64,000 nucleotides of DNA, from NCBI GenBank assembly GCA_934454405.1, contig CAKSFN010000008.1, forward strand, positions 1 through 64,000, written 5' to 3'. A program made the translations under genes and the position numbers. This DNA comes from an uncultured Eubacteriales bacterium (GTDB lineage Bacteria > Bacillota > Clostridia > Oscillospirales > UBA644). Under the pieces are notes generated by a model that was not told where the DNA came from, made no database searches, and saw nothing but the letters and a program-made list of their open reading frames with translations. Of the stretch, positions 26,167 through 37,873 are shown piece by piece; position 1 is the stretch's first letter; each line of letters starts with the position of its first letter.

Positions 26167-28725
26167 TTATTCTTCCGCGTTTTCTTCCGTCTGCGGAACA
26201 TTTTCGGCTGTTTCGGTGTTTTCTCCGGCTTCCTCTTCGTCCGATTCTTCGGGTTCGGGCTCAGCCTCAACCGCAACTATGCCGATAACCTTGTTGTCTT
26301 CTTCAAGGTTCATAACGCGAACGCCCTGGCTTGATCTGCCGTAGGTCGAAATGCTTGCGACGCCCGTTCTTATAAGAACGCCGTTCGCCGCGACCGCGAT
26401 AACGTCCTCGGTATCGTCAACCGCCTTTATGCCGCAGAGCGCGCCCGTTTTATCCGTCAGCTTGTGGCAGATAACGCCGAGACCGCCTCTGTGCTGCGTG
26501 TTGAACTCATCAAACTCTGTGCGTTTTCCGTATCCGTTTTCCGTCACGGTCAAAAGGTTCTTCGTATCATCTACAACGACCGAACCGATGACCTCGTGGT
26601 CCGGATCGACTTTCATCGCGCGAACGCCTCTTGCGGTTCTTCCCACAACGGTTACTTCATTTTCGTCATAACGTATGCCCTGACCCTCGGAAGTCGCAAC
26701 AAGTATATTCTTTGTTCCGTCCGTCAGATGAACGCTTATAAGTTCATCGCCGTCATCAAGCGAAAGCGCGATAAGACCGCCGTTTTTGCGCATATTCTTG
26801 AAAGCCGAAACGGGGCAGCGCTTTGTTACGCCGCGTTTGGTTATCATATTGAAATAAAGTCCCTCTTCGTCAAGCGACGGAACGGCGATCATCGCGGTGA
26901 CCTTTTCGTCCGTATCCTTGAATTGAAGCAGGTTGACTATATTCATACCCTTTGAAGTTCTCGACGCTTCGGGTATGCGATAACCCTTCATCTTGTACGC
27001 AAGACCCTCGTTCGTGAAGAAAACAAGCAGACTGTGGCTTGAAGAAACGAAAAGAGTTTCCGCATAGTCGTCCTCTTTCTTCGTCATCGACTTCTTGCCC
27101 TTGCCGCCTCTGTTCTGCGCCTCGTAAGCGTCCACCGGCTGACGTTTTATGTATCCGCAGTGCGTCAGCGTGTAAACGCAGTTCTTTTCCTCGATAAGAT
27201 CCTCGATGTCGATATCGTCCTCAGACTCGCAGATCTCCGTCAGACGGTCGTTGCCGTATTTGTCTCTTATCTGCGTCAGCTCTTCCTTGAGAACCTGAAT
27301 AAGAAGCTCCTCGTCGGAAAGCAAGCGGTTGTAATAAGCAATCTTTTCTTCGATTTCCTTATACTCGGCGCGAAGTTTGTCCTCTTCAAGACCCTGCAAC
27401 GCCTTCAAACGCATTTCAAGTATCGCGGAAGCCTGAATTTCGGAAAGCCCGAAGCGCGCCATAAGGTTTTCTTTCGCGTTGTCGTAGGAATTGCGGATTA
27501 TTTTTATAACCTCATCGATGTTTTCCTGTGCGATAAGCAAACCTTCAAGCAGATGAGCGCGTTCCATCGCCTTTTTCAGATCAAAACGCGTGCGGCGGGT
27601 GATTATATCCTTTTGGAACGCGATGTACTCTTCAAGAATCTTTTTGAGCGAAAGTATTCTCGGCTGTGTCTGATTGTCCACAAGCGCAAGCATGGTTATG
27701 GCAAACGTGGTTTGCATCTGCGTCTGATTGAACAGTTTGTTCAAAACGACCTGTGCATTTGCTCCGCGTTTGAGTTCGATAACTATGCGCATACCCGTTC
27801 GGTCGGTCTCGTCGCGTATGTCAACGATGTCTTCCAACTTTTTATCGTGGAACTGCTGCGCCATATTGGCGATAAGCATACGCTTGTTGACCTGATATGG
27901 AAGTTCGTGAACGACTATTCTCGTTCTGTCTCCCGCATATTCCTCAAACTCTGTTCTCGCGCGGACGGTTATGTGACCTTTACCCGTTTCATAAGCGCTT
28001 CTTATGCCGCTTCTGCCCATAATTATTCCCTTTGTCGGGAAGTCGGGACCCGGAATTATCGGAAGAAGCTCGTCCACCGTCGCGTCGGGGTGATCGATAA
28101 CATATATTGTCGCGTTTATAACTTCTTTTAAGTTGTGCGGCGGAATATTCGTCGCCATTCCGACGGCGATACCCGAAGAACCGTTGACAAGCAGGTTCGG
28201 GAAACGCGACGGAAGAACTTTCGGCTCTTTTCTCGTCTCGTCAAAGTTCGGAACCCAATCGACGGTATCTTTTTCGATATCGCGAAGCATCTCGTCGGCT
28301 ATTTTGGACATTCTCGCCTCGGTATAACGGTAAGCCGCCGGGGGGTCGCCGTCTATTGAACCGAAGTTTCCGTGACCGTCAATAAGCGGGCAGCGCATCG
28401 AGAAATCCTGCGCCAGACGAACAAGCGCTTCGTAAACGGAAGCATCTCCGTGGGGGTGATAACGACCGAGAACGTCGCCGACTGCCGTCGCGCACTTGCG
28501 ATAGGGCTTATCTCTCGTCAGCCCGTCCTCGTACATAGCGTAAAGTATTCTTCTGTGAACGGGTTTAAGTCCGTCGCGGACATCGGGCAGAGCTCTGCCC
28601 ACGATGACGGACATAGCGTATTCGATATAGCTTGTTTTCATCTCGTGAACAAGCTCCGAAGACGTAATTACCTGATCGGGGAACATAATGTCCTCGGGTT
28701 TATAATCGCTTCTCTTTTTTGCCAT
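26167..28725 (-). CDS. gyrA: DNA gyrase subunit A
   Basis: An 852-residue type IIA topoisomerase subunit. The catalytic Tyr134 lies in [10 protein letters not shown]. The tower and coiled-coil regions and six C-terminal beta-pinwheel repeats (for example KRGVTKRCP and RTARGVRAM) are present. The QRDR reads [10 protein letters not shown]: the position of E. coli Ser83 is Ala95 and that of Asp87 is Glu99. The C-terminal tail is strongly acidic ([14 protein letters not shown]). AAGGAGGTG precedes the ATG, and the gene starts 14 bases after gyrB. It supercoils DNA ahead of forks leaving the nearby origin. Confidence 0.97.
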   Translation of the reverse strand: MAKKRSDYKPEDIMFPDQVITSSELVHEMKTSYIEYAMSVIVGRALPDVRDGLKPVHRRILYAMYEDGLTRDKPYRKCATAVGDVLGRYHPHGDASVYEALVRLAQDFSMRCPLIDGHGNFGSIDGDPPAAYRYTEARMSKIADEMLRDIEKDTVDWVPNFDETRKEPKVLPSRFPNLLVNGSSGIAVGMATNIPPHNLKEVINATIYVIDHPDATVDELLPIIPGPDFPTKGIIMGRSGIRSAYETGKGHITVRARTEFEEYAGDRTRIVVHELPYQVNKRMLIANMAQQFHDKKLEDIVDIRDETDRTGMRIVIELKRGANAQVVLNKLFNQTQMQTTFAITMLALVDNQTQPRILSLKKILEEYIAFQKDIITRRTRFDLKKAMERAHLLEGLLIAQENIDEVIKIIRNSYDNAKENLMARFGLSEIQASAILEMRLKALQGLEEDKLRAEYKEIEEKIAYYNRLLSDEELLIQVLKEELTQIRDKYGNDRLTEICESEDDIDIEDLIEEKNCVYTLTHCGYIKRQPVDAYEAQNRGGKGKKSMTKKEDDYAETLFVSSSHSLLVFFTNEGLAYKMKGYRIPEASRTSKGMNIVNLLQFKDTDEKVTAMIAVPSLDEEGLYFNMITKRGVTKRCPVSAFKNMRKNGGLIALSLDDGDELISVHLTDGTKNILVATSEGQGIRYDENEVTVVGRTARGVRAMKVDPDHEVIGSVVVDDTKNLLTVTENGYGKRTEFDEFNTQHRGGLGVICHKLTDKTGALCGIKAVDDTEDVIAVAANGVLIRTGVASISTYGRSSQGVRVMNLEEDNKVIGIVAVEAEPEPEESDEEEAGENTETAENVPQTEENAEE

Positions 28726-28739
28726 TTTCCGTCACCTCC

Positions 28740-30947
<2,208 letters not shown>

Positions 30948-30948
<1 letters not shown>

Positions 30949-32033
30949 TATATCAACTCCACCCGTCCGTCGCAGACGGAAAATATTCTGGCGTCTCCCA
31001 TTCCGCTCGGATCTTCGCAGGCGGTTATTATAACCTGCTTGTCCTTTATGCGGCTGACGATAAACGATTTTCTCAAGCTGTCGAGTTCGGAAAAAACGTC
31101 GTCGAAAAGCATAACGGGAAATTCGTTGTAAACGCTTTTCAAAATGTCCGCTTCCGCCATTTTCAACGCCATAACGCAGCTTCTCTGCTGTCCCTGCGAG
31201 CCGAAGAATTTTGCGCTCAATCCGTTAAGAGTTATCTCAAGGTCATCACGGTGAACTCCGACGTTCGTAAAACCGCATTTGATGTCTTTTTCGCGGCTGT
31301 TGAGCATTTTTCCTATAAGAAGCTCTTCCGCTTCCGCAAGTTTTTCGCAGCCGTCGCATTCGCTCTGATAAAAAAGACCGAGTTTTTCTTTTCCGCCGCT
31401 CATTTCGTCTATGACCGTTTTTGCGTATTGAGCGAGAAGTTCTATGTAATTACGCCTTGTAAGATATATAAACGCGCCGAGCTTTGAAAGCTTTACGTCC
31501 CATATTTCAAGCGTTTCAAGCTCCGCTCTGTCCTCGCTTTTTAAAACATTGTTTCGCTGAAAAAGCGTTTTGTTATATTCGGATAAATAAGCGTAATACT
31601 TCGGTTTGACCTGACATATCGCAAGATCCGTGAACTTTCTTCTGCCCTCGGGACCCGCTTTCAGAAGGTCGAGATGCTCCGGAAAAAACAGAACAGACGT
31701 AAAATTTCCTATCATTTCGGAAGGTTTGACTTTTATCTCGTTAAGATAAAGCTCTCTTCTTTTCGCCGTGTGATACTTCATCTGTCCCGACTGGATTCTT
31801 CCGCCCTTTTCAAAAAGTATATCCGTTTGCGCGAATACTTTTTCATGGTTTATAAAATCTTTTTCGTTCGAGGTTCTGAAAGATTTGCATGAAGAATAAA
31901 GCCATAACGCTTCTATTATATTCGTTTTTCCCTGCGCGTTCATGCCCGTAAAAATATTTACGCCGCCGTCGAACAATATTTCCTGCGGATAAAGGTTTCT
32001 GAAATTTTCGGTTGATAAAGCTTTTATCCGCAT
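30948..32033 (-). CDS. recF: DNA replication and repair protein RecF
   Basis: A 361-residue SMC-like ATPase that helps load RecA at gaps. Walker A is GMNAQGKTN (30-38). The ABC-type signature is FFGSQGQQRS, and Walker B is VMLFDDVFSELD. It begins one base after dnaN. YaaA, the S4-domain protein usually found between dnaN and recF, is absent here. Confidence 0.95.
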
Positions 32034-32034
32034 A

Positions 32035-33147
32035 TCAGTCGTTGTTTATATTCATCGGCGAGATAAGATATGTATATCTGTCGCTTCCGTCCGTCGGCAC
32101 AAGGCAGGCGGGCGTTCTTGCCGAGTCTATTTTTATTTTAATTTCTTTATCGCCACAGCCGTTCAAAACATCGAGAAGATATTTTCCCTTAAATCCTATT
32201 TCCATATTTTCACCGGTCTTTTTGCAGGGTATTTCATCAGTCAGACTGTGACCCTCCGAGGTGCGGCAGTAAATAACTATTGAATCGTATTCGAAATTAA
32301 CTCTTATGCAGCTGTTTGATTTATCGTTTACTATAAGAGCGCGTTCGAGCGCTTTTCTCAAATCGTCGCAGTTAACAATGACTTCGTTTTTGAACTCTCG
32401 TTTAAGCAAAGATTTATATTTTATGTATTCGCCGCTTATCAGGCGCGACGTAACTTTTGTTTCGTCAAACTCAAAAACTATGTGCGTGCTTGCTATGCCT
32501 ATAATAACGTCGGTGTCACCGGTTATTATTTTTGAAAGCTCCGCGGCGGTTTTTGCCGGAACAATAAAAGAAAAATCTTCTCCGTTTGTGTTTAAGAATT
32601 CTTCTTTTCTCAGCGCCATCCTTCGCATATCGGAACCGACAACGGTCAGAAAACCGTCCTCAACACAAAAATAAAGACCTCTCAAAGTTGCTTTTGCTTC
32701 AAATTCCGAAACGGAAAAAAGCGTTTGCTTTATCATATTCAGCAAAAGTTCCTGTTTTATAACTATTGATTTTGATTTTTCGACAAGCGGCATCTGCGGA
32801 TAAAACTCTGCATCCTGCGTGGATATATCGAATTTTATCATTCCGCTTACTATATGAAGCATTTTATTGGGATCAAGAGTAAAATCAATATTTCCGCTGT
32901 CGATTTTGGAGATCATATCGAAAAACTTTTTTGCCGGAACAACGAAAGAACATTTTTCTTCCGTGTTGATATGTATAACCGTTTCGATGCTCATTTCTAC
33001 GTCCGAGCCCGTCAGACGGCAGGTTCCGTCCGCTTCTGTTTCAAAACATATACCTTCGAGAACGGGAATACTTGCTTTTTGAGGAACGGGTTTGATTACC
33101 GTGTTGAGAGCCTCCAATAAAAGATCTCTGTCGCAACTGAAATTCAA
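32035..33147 (-). CDS. dnaN: DNA polymerase III beta subunit (sliding clamp)
   Basis: A 370-residue clamp with three repeated domains. Recognisable segments are the N-terminal MNFSCDRDLLLEALNTV, PVLEGICFE, RLISGEYIKY and the C-terminal DGSDRYTYLISPMN. The start codon is TTG at 33147, with AGGAGG eight bases upstream. A leftward TTAACA-N17-TAATAC inside the dnaA-dnaN gap could be its own promoter. Confidence 0.96.
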   Translation of the reverse strand: MNFSCDRDLLLEALNTVIKPVPQKASIPVLEGICFETEADGTCRLTGSDVEMSIETVIHINTEEKCSFVVPAKKFFDMISKIDSGNIDFTLDPNKMLHIVSGMIKFDISTQDAEFYPQMPLVEKSKSIVIKQELLLNMIKQTLFSVSEFEAKATLRGLYFCVEDGFLTVVGSDMRRMALRKEEFLNTNGEDFSFIVPAKTAAELSKIITGDTDVIIGIASTHIVFEFDETKVTSRLISGEYIKYKSLLKREFKNEVIVNCDDLRKALERALIVNDKSNSCIRVNFEYDSIVIYCRTSEGHSLTDEIPCKKTGENMEIGFKGKYLLDVLNGCGDKEIKIKIDSARTPACLVPTDGSDRYTYLISPMNINND

Positions 33148-33413
33148 GGCGATGACCTCCTTATAATAAAAAGAAAGAATATAATTATTTAAGTATTAAT
33201 AGGGGTTGCGGAAATTGTTAATATTTCAAATTTTTCCCATTTTTTCAATAAAAACGAAAATTAAAACTTTGTTGAAAAAGAAGCAGTTTTAAAAAATCCG
33301 TTTTTTTAGCCGATGTTGAAAAGTTAAAACCGTGTTGATTGTTGAAAAAGTGTTTTATAACTTCTTTTATAAGTTATTTTGCTTTTGAAAACGTTGTTGA
33401 TTTGTGTGTTGAA
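33148..33413. other. Candidate chromosomal origin (oriC) between dnaA and dnaN
   Basis: 266 bases without a gene, very rich in A+T. TGTTGAAAA (reverse strand TTTTCAACA, seven of nine matches to the DnaA box TTATCCACA) occurs exactly at 33270-33278, 33314-33322 and 33340-33348. Near copies TGTTGATTG, TGTTGATTT and TGTTGAATC lie at 33333, 33395 and 33407. A TTATAATAAAAAG-type AT-rich tract near dnaN could be the unwinding element. The position is that of known Firmicute origins. Confidence 0.7.
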
Positions 33414-34784
33414 TCAATAAGATTTGATTTTTTTGATTATATCGTTTATTTCATTGTTAAGTGCGTTGTTGGTTTCGAGCATTTTTTCGACCTTGTCTAT
33501 CGTATACGAAACAGTTGAATGGTCCTTGTTTCCGAATTGCTTTCCTATTTCGTCCAAAGACATATCCGTGATTGTCTTTAATATGTACATTGCGATCTGA
33601 CGGGCAAGCACGACGTTCTTTTTTCTGCCTCTGCCCTTCATACTTTCAACGGAAACATCGTAAGCGGTTGAAACTTCTATTATAACCTTGTCCACCACAA
33701 CGGGAATGGGCATATTTTCATGTGTTATGTCCTTTATCGCGCTCTGAGCTATGGCTATATTCGGCGGCATATCGGAAATATCCTGAAAAGCCATAAGCTT
33801 TTTCATAACGCCTTCAAGCTGGCGAATATTGTTTTTTATGCGCTGCGCTATAAAATCAACGACCTCTTCGGTCATTTTTATATTGTATACAAGGGCTTTT
33901 TGCCTTATAAAAGCAACTTTTAATTCGTATTCCGGCATATATATGTCGGTTGTTAAGCCCTGTTCGAAGCGGCTTTTAAGTCTTTCGTCAAGCAAAACCA
34001 TATCCTTGGGAGGACGGTCCGAAACAAGAATTATCTGCTTATTTGACTGATAAAGAGCATCAAATGTATGGAAAAACTCGTTTTGCGTTGCGTCCTTACC
34101 CGCGATAAACTGAACATCGTCCACAAGAAGAACGTCCACGCCTCTGTATTTTTCTTTGAACTCTATCATATTTTTCGGACTGTTCGCATTATCCGAAAGA
34201 GCCTTGCCCTGCGATGTCAACGCCACAAGCTCGTTTATGAAGTGTTCGCTTTTAACATAAAGAGTTTTGAGTTCCGGATGAAGCCTGTTTATTTCGTTTT
34301 TAATTGCAAACAGCAAATGGGTTTTGCCGAGCCCGGTGTTTCCGTATATAAAAAGAGGATTGTACGCGCCGGCGGGATGATTTGCAACGGCTTTACAGGC
34401 GGCGAATGCGTGTTTGTTTGATTCCGCGACGATAAAGTTTGAAAAAGTGTATTCGGAACTTTTGTCCTCCGCGGCGGCGACGGCTTTTTCCGTAACAGAG
34501 GAAACGGGGTCTTTTTTGACCGTTTCTTCCGCAACGGATTCGTCCGTGATAACTTTTATGTTCATTTCAAAGCCGACGACGTCTTCAAGCGCTTTTACGA
34601 TAAGACTTTTATAACGTGTCATTATAACGTCTCTCTGAAAATCCGATTCGACCTTGAAAACGGCATAGTCCGACTCATATTTTAACGGAGTTATGGTTTT
34701 TATCCAAAGGTTCATGGCGGTTTCGTTTATCGAACTTTGCAAAAGATCGACGGCAGCCGCCCAAACGCTTTTGAAGTTTTGCAT
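33414..34784 (-). CDS. dnaA: Chromosomal replication initiator protein DnaA
   Basis: A 456-residue initiator. Domain I is about 1-80 and a variable linker 81-110. The AAA+ domain has Walker A GNTGLGKT (148-155) and Walker B VDVLLVDDVQF, and the R-finger region is LKSRFEQGL. Domain IV has the DnaA-box helix DHSTVSYTI near the C-terminus. The ATG at 34784 is chosen. A TTG one codon upstream has better spacing from AAGGA and is a possible alternative. It is read leftward, divergent from rpmH. Confidence 0.97.
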   Translation of the reverse strand: MQNFKSVWAAAVDLLQSSINETAMNLWIKTITPLKYESDYAVFKVESDFQRDVIMTRYKSLIVKALEDVVGFEMNIKVITDESVAEETVKKDPVSSVTEKAVAAAEDKSSEYTFSNFIVAESNKHAFAACKAVANHPAGAYNPLFIYGNTGLGKTHLLFAIKNEINRLHPELKTLYVKSEHFINELVALTSQGKALSDNANSPKNMIEFKEKYRGVDVLLVDDVQFIAGKDATQNEFFHTFDALYQSNKQIILVSDRPPKDMVLLDERLKSRFEQGLTTDIYMPEYELKVAFIRQKALVYNIKMTEEVVDFIAQRIKNNIRQLEGVMKKLMAFQDISDMPPNIAIAQSAIKDITHENMPIPVVVDKVIIEVSTAYDVSVESMKGRGRKKNVVLARQIAMYILKTITDMSLDEIGKQFGNKDHSTVSYTIDKVEKMLETNNALNNEINDIIKKIKSY

Positions 34785-34838
34785 CAACTGTCCACGTCCT
34801 TCGAGTATACTCTTTTATATATAAATAATATATATGCT

Positions 34839-34867
34839 ATTATATCATATTAAATATAATTTGTAAA
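34839..34867 (-). promoter_or_regulatory. Promoter of dnaA
   Basis: The reverse strand has TTTACA (34862-34867), a 17-base spacer and TATAAT (34839-34844). The rest of the gap to rpmH is AT-rich; no clear DnaA box was found in it. Confidence 0.75.
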
Positions 34868-34972
34868 CATATTTCAAGAAAAAATTACAATTCGCGCCCT
34901 TTTCAAATATTGCGGCATGCCCGCAAAACGTCAAATTTTATGTAGATTTCGAAAATTTTTTAATTTTTAGTA

Positions 34973-35001
34973 TTGACATTTAAGGGAGTGTGTTATATAA
35001 T
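34973..35001 (+). promoter_or_regulatory. Promoter of the rpmH operon
   Basis: TTGACA (34973-34978), a 17-base spacer and TATAAT (34996-35001), both perfect, 37 bases before the start codon. Confidence 0.85.
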
Positions 35002-35037
35002 GGTATATGCGAATTACTGAATTGAGGAGGGTTTAAT

Positions 35038-35172
35038 ATGCGCAGAACATACCAGCCGAAGAAAAGACAGCGTTCAAAAGAGCATGGCTTCCGCAAGAGA
35101 ATGAGAACCGCCAGCGGCAGAAAAGTATTGGCGAGAAGACGTGCAAAGGGAAGAAAACAGCTTTCTCTGTAA
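35038..35172 (+). CDS. rpmH: 50S ribosomal protein L34
   Basis: A 44-residue, highly basic ribosomal protein ([20 protein letters not shown], then [20 protein letters not shown]). Complete and of normal length. GGAGGG lies seven bases before the ATG. It is the first gene of the rpmH-rnpA-yidD-yidC-jag cluster, as in most bacteria. Confidence 0.97.
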   Translation: MRRTYQPKKRQRSKEHGFRKRMRTASGRKVLARRRAKGRKQLSL

Positions 35173-35276
35173 TTTAAGAAACGTTAGGGCGGCAACAACC
35201 TGCCGCCCGTTCTTGTCCTTACTCATATTTATTTCGGCGCAGATTTACGGAACGATCCGCAGAAAGAGCGGGCAAT

Positions 35277-35621
35277 ATGAAAAACACTGTTGCGTTAAAG
35301 GAAAACAGAATATTCAGAAGCTTGTACGGCGGGAAAAGTAAAGTTACGCCGGAATTTGTTCTGTATTACAGAAAAAACAAGCTTAACTTTAACAGACTCG
35401 GCATAACCGTCAGCAAAAAGACGGGCAACGCCGTGGAAAGAAACAGAGCGAAAAGAGTTTTACGCGAAGCGTACAGGCTCTGTGAAGACGGGATTAAAAC
35501 GGGTTTTGATATTGTTCTTGTGGCGAGAAGCCGCACAAAAGAGGTTTCCGTGAATGTTGTCAAAAACAGAATGGAAGGTTTGTTTTTTTCCGAAAACCTG
35601 TTTTCGGAGAACAAAAAATGA
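35277..35621 (+). CDS. rnpA: Ribonuclease P protein component
   Basis: A 114-residue basic protein subunit of RNase P, which matures tRNA 5' ends. The family motif [20 protein letters not shown] and the FDIVLVARS strand are intact. The ribosome site is weak (AAGAGCGGG). It overlaps yidD by four bases (ATGA). Confidence 0.95.
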   Translation: MKNTVALKENRIFRSLYGGKSKVTPEFVLYYRKNKLNFNRLGITVSKKTGNAVERNRAKRVLREAYRLCEDGIKTGFDIVLVARSRTKEVSVNVVKNRMEGLFFSENLFSENKK

Positions 35622-35842
35622 AAAAAGCGGTTGTAAAACTGATAAAGTTTTATCAGAAACATGTTTCGCCGTGTAAAGCGCCGTGCTGCAGGTTTTATCC
35701 CACTTGCTCGTCGTATGCCGTCGAGGCCTTTGAGACACACGGCTTTTTTAAGGGGTTGCTTTTGAGCGCTTGGAGATTGTTGCGCTGCAATCCTTTTTGT
35801 AAGGGAGGGTACGACCCCGTTCCCGAAAAAAAGAAGAAATGA
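35618..35842 (+). CDS. yidD: Membrane protein insertion efficiency factor YidD
   Basis: A 74-residue YidD protein. It has [27 protein letters not shown] and [15 protein letters not shown], with the conserved Cys residues and an amphipathic N-terminus for membrane association. It assists YidC-dependent insertion. Its start overlaps the rnpA stop, and yidC starts 30 bases downstream. Confidence 0.95.
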   Translation: MKKAVVKLIKFYQKHVSPCKAPCCRFYPTCSSYAVEAFETHGFFKGLLLSAWRLLRCNPFCKGGYDPVPEKKKK

Positions 35843-35872
35843 TTCGCTAAACTGTTTGTAAGGAGTCTGTCA

Positions 35873-36952
35873 ATGTCATCATTAACAACACTCGGAATTC
35901 TTGACATAATATACTGGCCGTTCGGAATGCTGATGAAAGGGATTTATTCTCTTGTCGGCAATTACGGCATAGCCATTATAATTTTCGGTATTATCGTCAA
36001 GCTCGTACTTCTTCCTCTTGCTTTTTCAAACGAAAAAACAAGACTGAGAAATATGCGTATCCAGCCGAAAATGAGAGAGATACAGCAAAGATATAAGGGA
36101 GATACCAGAAATCCGAAATATCAGGAAGAAATGCAGAAGCTTTATTCGGAGGAAAATTACAGTCCGATGAAGGGCTGTCTTCCGCAGCTTATCCAGTTCC
36201 CGATAATCTTCGCCGTTTTCAACGCCATCAGACGTCCGATGCTGTATATTTACGGGTTCAGCAGCTCAACGATAATGCTTATTGCCCAAAAGCTCTTTAA
36301 TATGAGCGACAGCGTTAAAAATGCGTTCGGCGGCGCGTTTGAAAAAATAACGGAATCCTCGGTCGGATATCACGAGGTTCTTCTTGCGGGACAGATGAAG
36401 GAGCATTTTAACGAGCTTATTCCGCAGCTTAACGCGTCTTCAAACTTCGCGCAGGTTTATCCTGATTACGCAAGCGATACTTCCAATATGATAAACACCA
36501 ACTTCCTCGGGCTTAATCTTTCCCAAACGCCCGAATGGGGCTGGAACTGGACTATTCTCATTCCCATAATTTCCGCTCTTACCTCTCTTGCCATCAGCCT
36601 TATCTCAATGAGGCTCAACAGAGATCCGAGCGGGGAAAAACAGCCGGGCATGGGCGCGATGAAGGGTCTTATGCTTTTCATGCCGCTGTTCTCACTGTGG
36701 GTAGGATTCCAATACACCACCGGCGTAGGTATGTACTGGATCATATCCAATATCCTTTCCGGCGTTCAGACGGTGGCTCTCTTCTATCTGTTTAAGTACA
36801 GAAGAGAAAAGGCCGAGGCAAAGCTTGCGGCTCAGCAGCCGGTAAAAGAGAAAAAAATGAATTACAATCAGATCGAAAAAATGCAGCGCGAGCAGGAAAA
36901 AGCCGAAAGACTCGCTGCGGAGCAGGAAAAAAAAGATAAGAAAAAACAGTAA
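35873..36952 (+). CDS. yidC: Membrane protein insertase YidC/OxaA
   Basis: A 359-residue insertase. It has five or so hydrophobic segments (about 23-50, 108-130, 225-245, 262-285 and 288-310). The conserved cytoplasmic hairpin is MRIQPKMREIQQRYKGD. There is no lipobox or signal peptide at the N-terminus, and the segment about 130-215 is an enlarged extracytoplasmic loop. The C-terminal tail is Lys/Glu-rich and charged, as needed for ribosome contact. AAGGAG precedes the ATG. Confidence 0.93.
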   Translation: MSSLTTLGILDIIYWPFGMLMKGIYSLVGNYGIAIIIFGIIVKLVLLPLAFSNEKTRLRNMRIQPKMREIQQRYKGDTRNPKYQEEMQKLYSEENYSPMKGCLPQLIQFPIIFAVFNAIRRPMLYIYGFSSSTIMLIAQKLFNMSDSVKNAFGGAFEKITESSVGYHEVLLAGQMKEHFNELIPQLNASSNFAQVYPDYASDTSNMINTNFLGLNLSQTPEWGWNWTILIPIISALTSLAISLISMRLNRDPSGEKQPGMGAMKGLMLFMPLFSLWVGFQYTTGVGMYWIISNILSGVQTVALFYLFKYRREKAEAKLAAQQPVKEKKMNYNQIEKMQREQEKAERLAAEQEKKDKKKQ

Positions 36953-36969
36953 AGGAGAACGGGTCTTTC

Positions 36970-37785
36970 ATGGAAAGAAATTTTACCGGAAAAACAATTG
37001 ACGACGCCATAAAAGCGGCTTCCGAAGAACTCGGACTTGTGAGAGAAGATTTCAGCGTCGATGTTCTGGAAAACCCCAAAAGCGGTTTTTTGGGTCTCGG
37101 AGCAAAGCCCGCCGTTATAAAGGTCACATATAAGAATGAAGTGAATGTTGTCGAGTTTGTCGAGGAATTTCTCGACGGACTTATGCAGAAAATGGGCATA
37201 ATGGAATATGAGCTCAGAGTGACCGAACCCGAAGAAAAAAGCATCAGAGCCGAGCTTAACGGTTCGGAGCTCGCAAATTTGATAAAGAAACGCAGCGAGG
37301 TTATTGACGCCGTTCAGTCGATGACGGCTCTTGCCATGAACAGACATATCGAGGAGTATTATAAGATATCCGTTGATATAAATTCCGGCAGGGAAAGAAA
37401 TACCGCGCGGCTTGAAAATCTTGCCGTAAAAGTTGCAAAACAGGTTCAGAAGACGAAAAGAAAGGTAACTCTCAGCTCGATGAACTCCGCAAAAAGAAGA
37501 GTTATCCACTCCAAGCTTCAGAATTTTGAAAACATAACCACTTATTCCGTCGGCGAAGAACCGAACAGAAGAGTCGTTATTGCTTATAAATGGCCCGAGG
37601 GGCAGGAGCCTCCCGCGGAGCCCGAAAGAAGACCGTATCCTCCGAAAGGCAACGGAGGGAAAAAGCCATATCGCAAGAACGGCGGCTACGGAAATAAGGG
37701 CGGTTACGGAAAGCCTCGCAGAGAAGAGGGCAGACCGTCGGAGAGGCGCGAAGAAAACGCTTCGGAAGACAGTGAAAATGAATAA
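36970..37785 (+). CDS. jag: Jag/KhpB RNA-binding protein with Gly/Arg-rich tail
   Basis: A 271-residue protein. Jag-N domain is about 1-52 (GKTIDDAIKAASEELGL, then KSGFLGLG). The KH domain is about 75-145 and the R3H domain about 146-212 (VKVAKQVQKTKRKVTLSSM, then RRVIHSKLQ). A 45-residue Gly/Arg/Lys-rich tail with YGNKGGYGK units ends in an acidic run. KhpB partners with KhpA to bind RNA and influences cell length and division in streptococci. The tail is not part of the usual family and may add RNA binding. AAAGGAG precedes the ATG. Confidence 0.92.
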   Translation: MERNFTGKTIDDAIKAASEELGLVREDFSVDVLENPKSGFLGLGAKPAVIKVTYKNEVNVVEFVEEFLDGLMQKMGIMEYELRVTEPEEKSIRAELNGSELANLIKKRSEVIDAVQSMTALAMNRHIEEYYKISVDINSGRERNTARLENLAVKVAKQVQKTKRKVTLSSMNSAKRRVIHSKLQNFENITTYSVGEEPNRRVVIAYKWPEGQEPPAEPERRPYPPKGNGGKKPYRKNGGYGNKGGYGKPRREEGRPSERREENASEDSENE

Positions 37786-37792
37786 ATAAAAA

Positions 37793-37830
37793 AGGGGCTG
37801 TAAAAACTTGTGTTTTTTACGGCCCTTTTC
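37793..37830 (+). terminator. Terminator of the rpmH-jag operon
   Basis: GGGGCTGTAAAAA and TTTTTTACGGCCC pair around a short loop and end in TTTT. The arm resembles those at 2538 and 53510. Confidence 0.8.
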
Positions 37831-37873
37831 AGCCGTGTCAACGAAAATATAAAGCTAACGGAGCCTTGATCGT

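Noticed and set aside
37502..37510. TTATCCACT as a DnaA box
   Set aside because: It lies inside the jag coding sequence as a single copy, four kb from the origin candidate.
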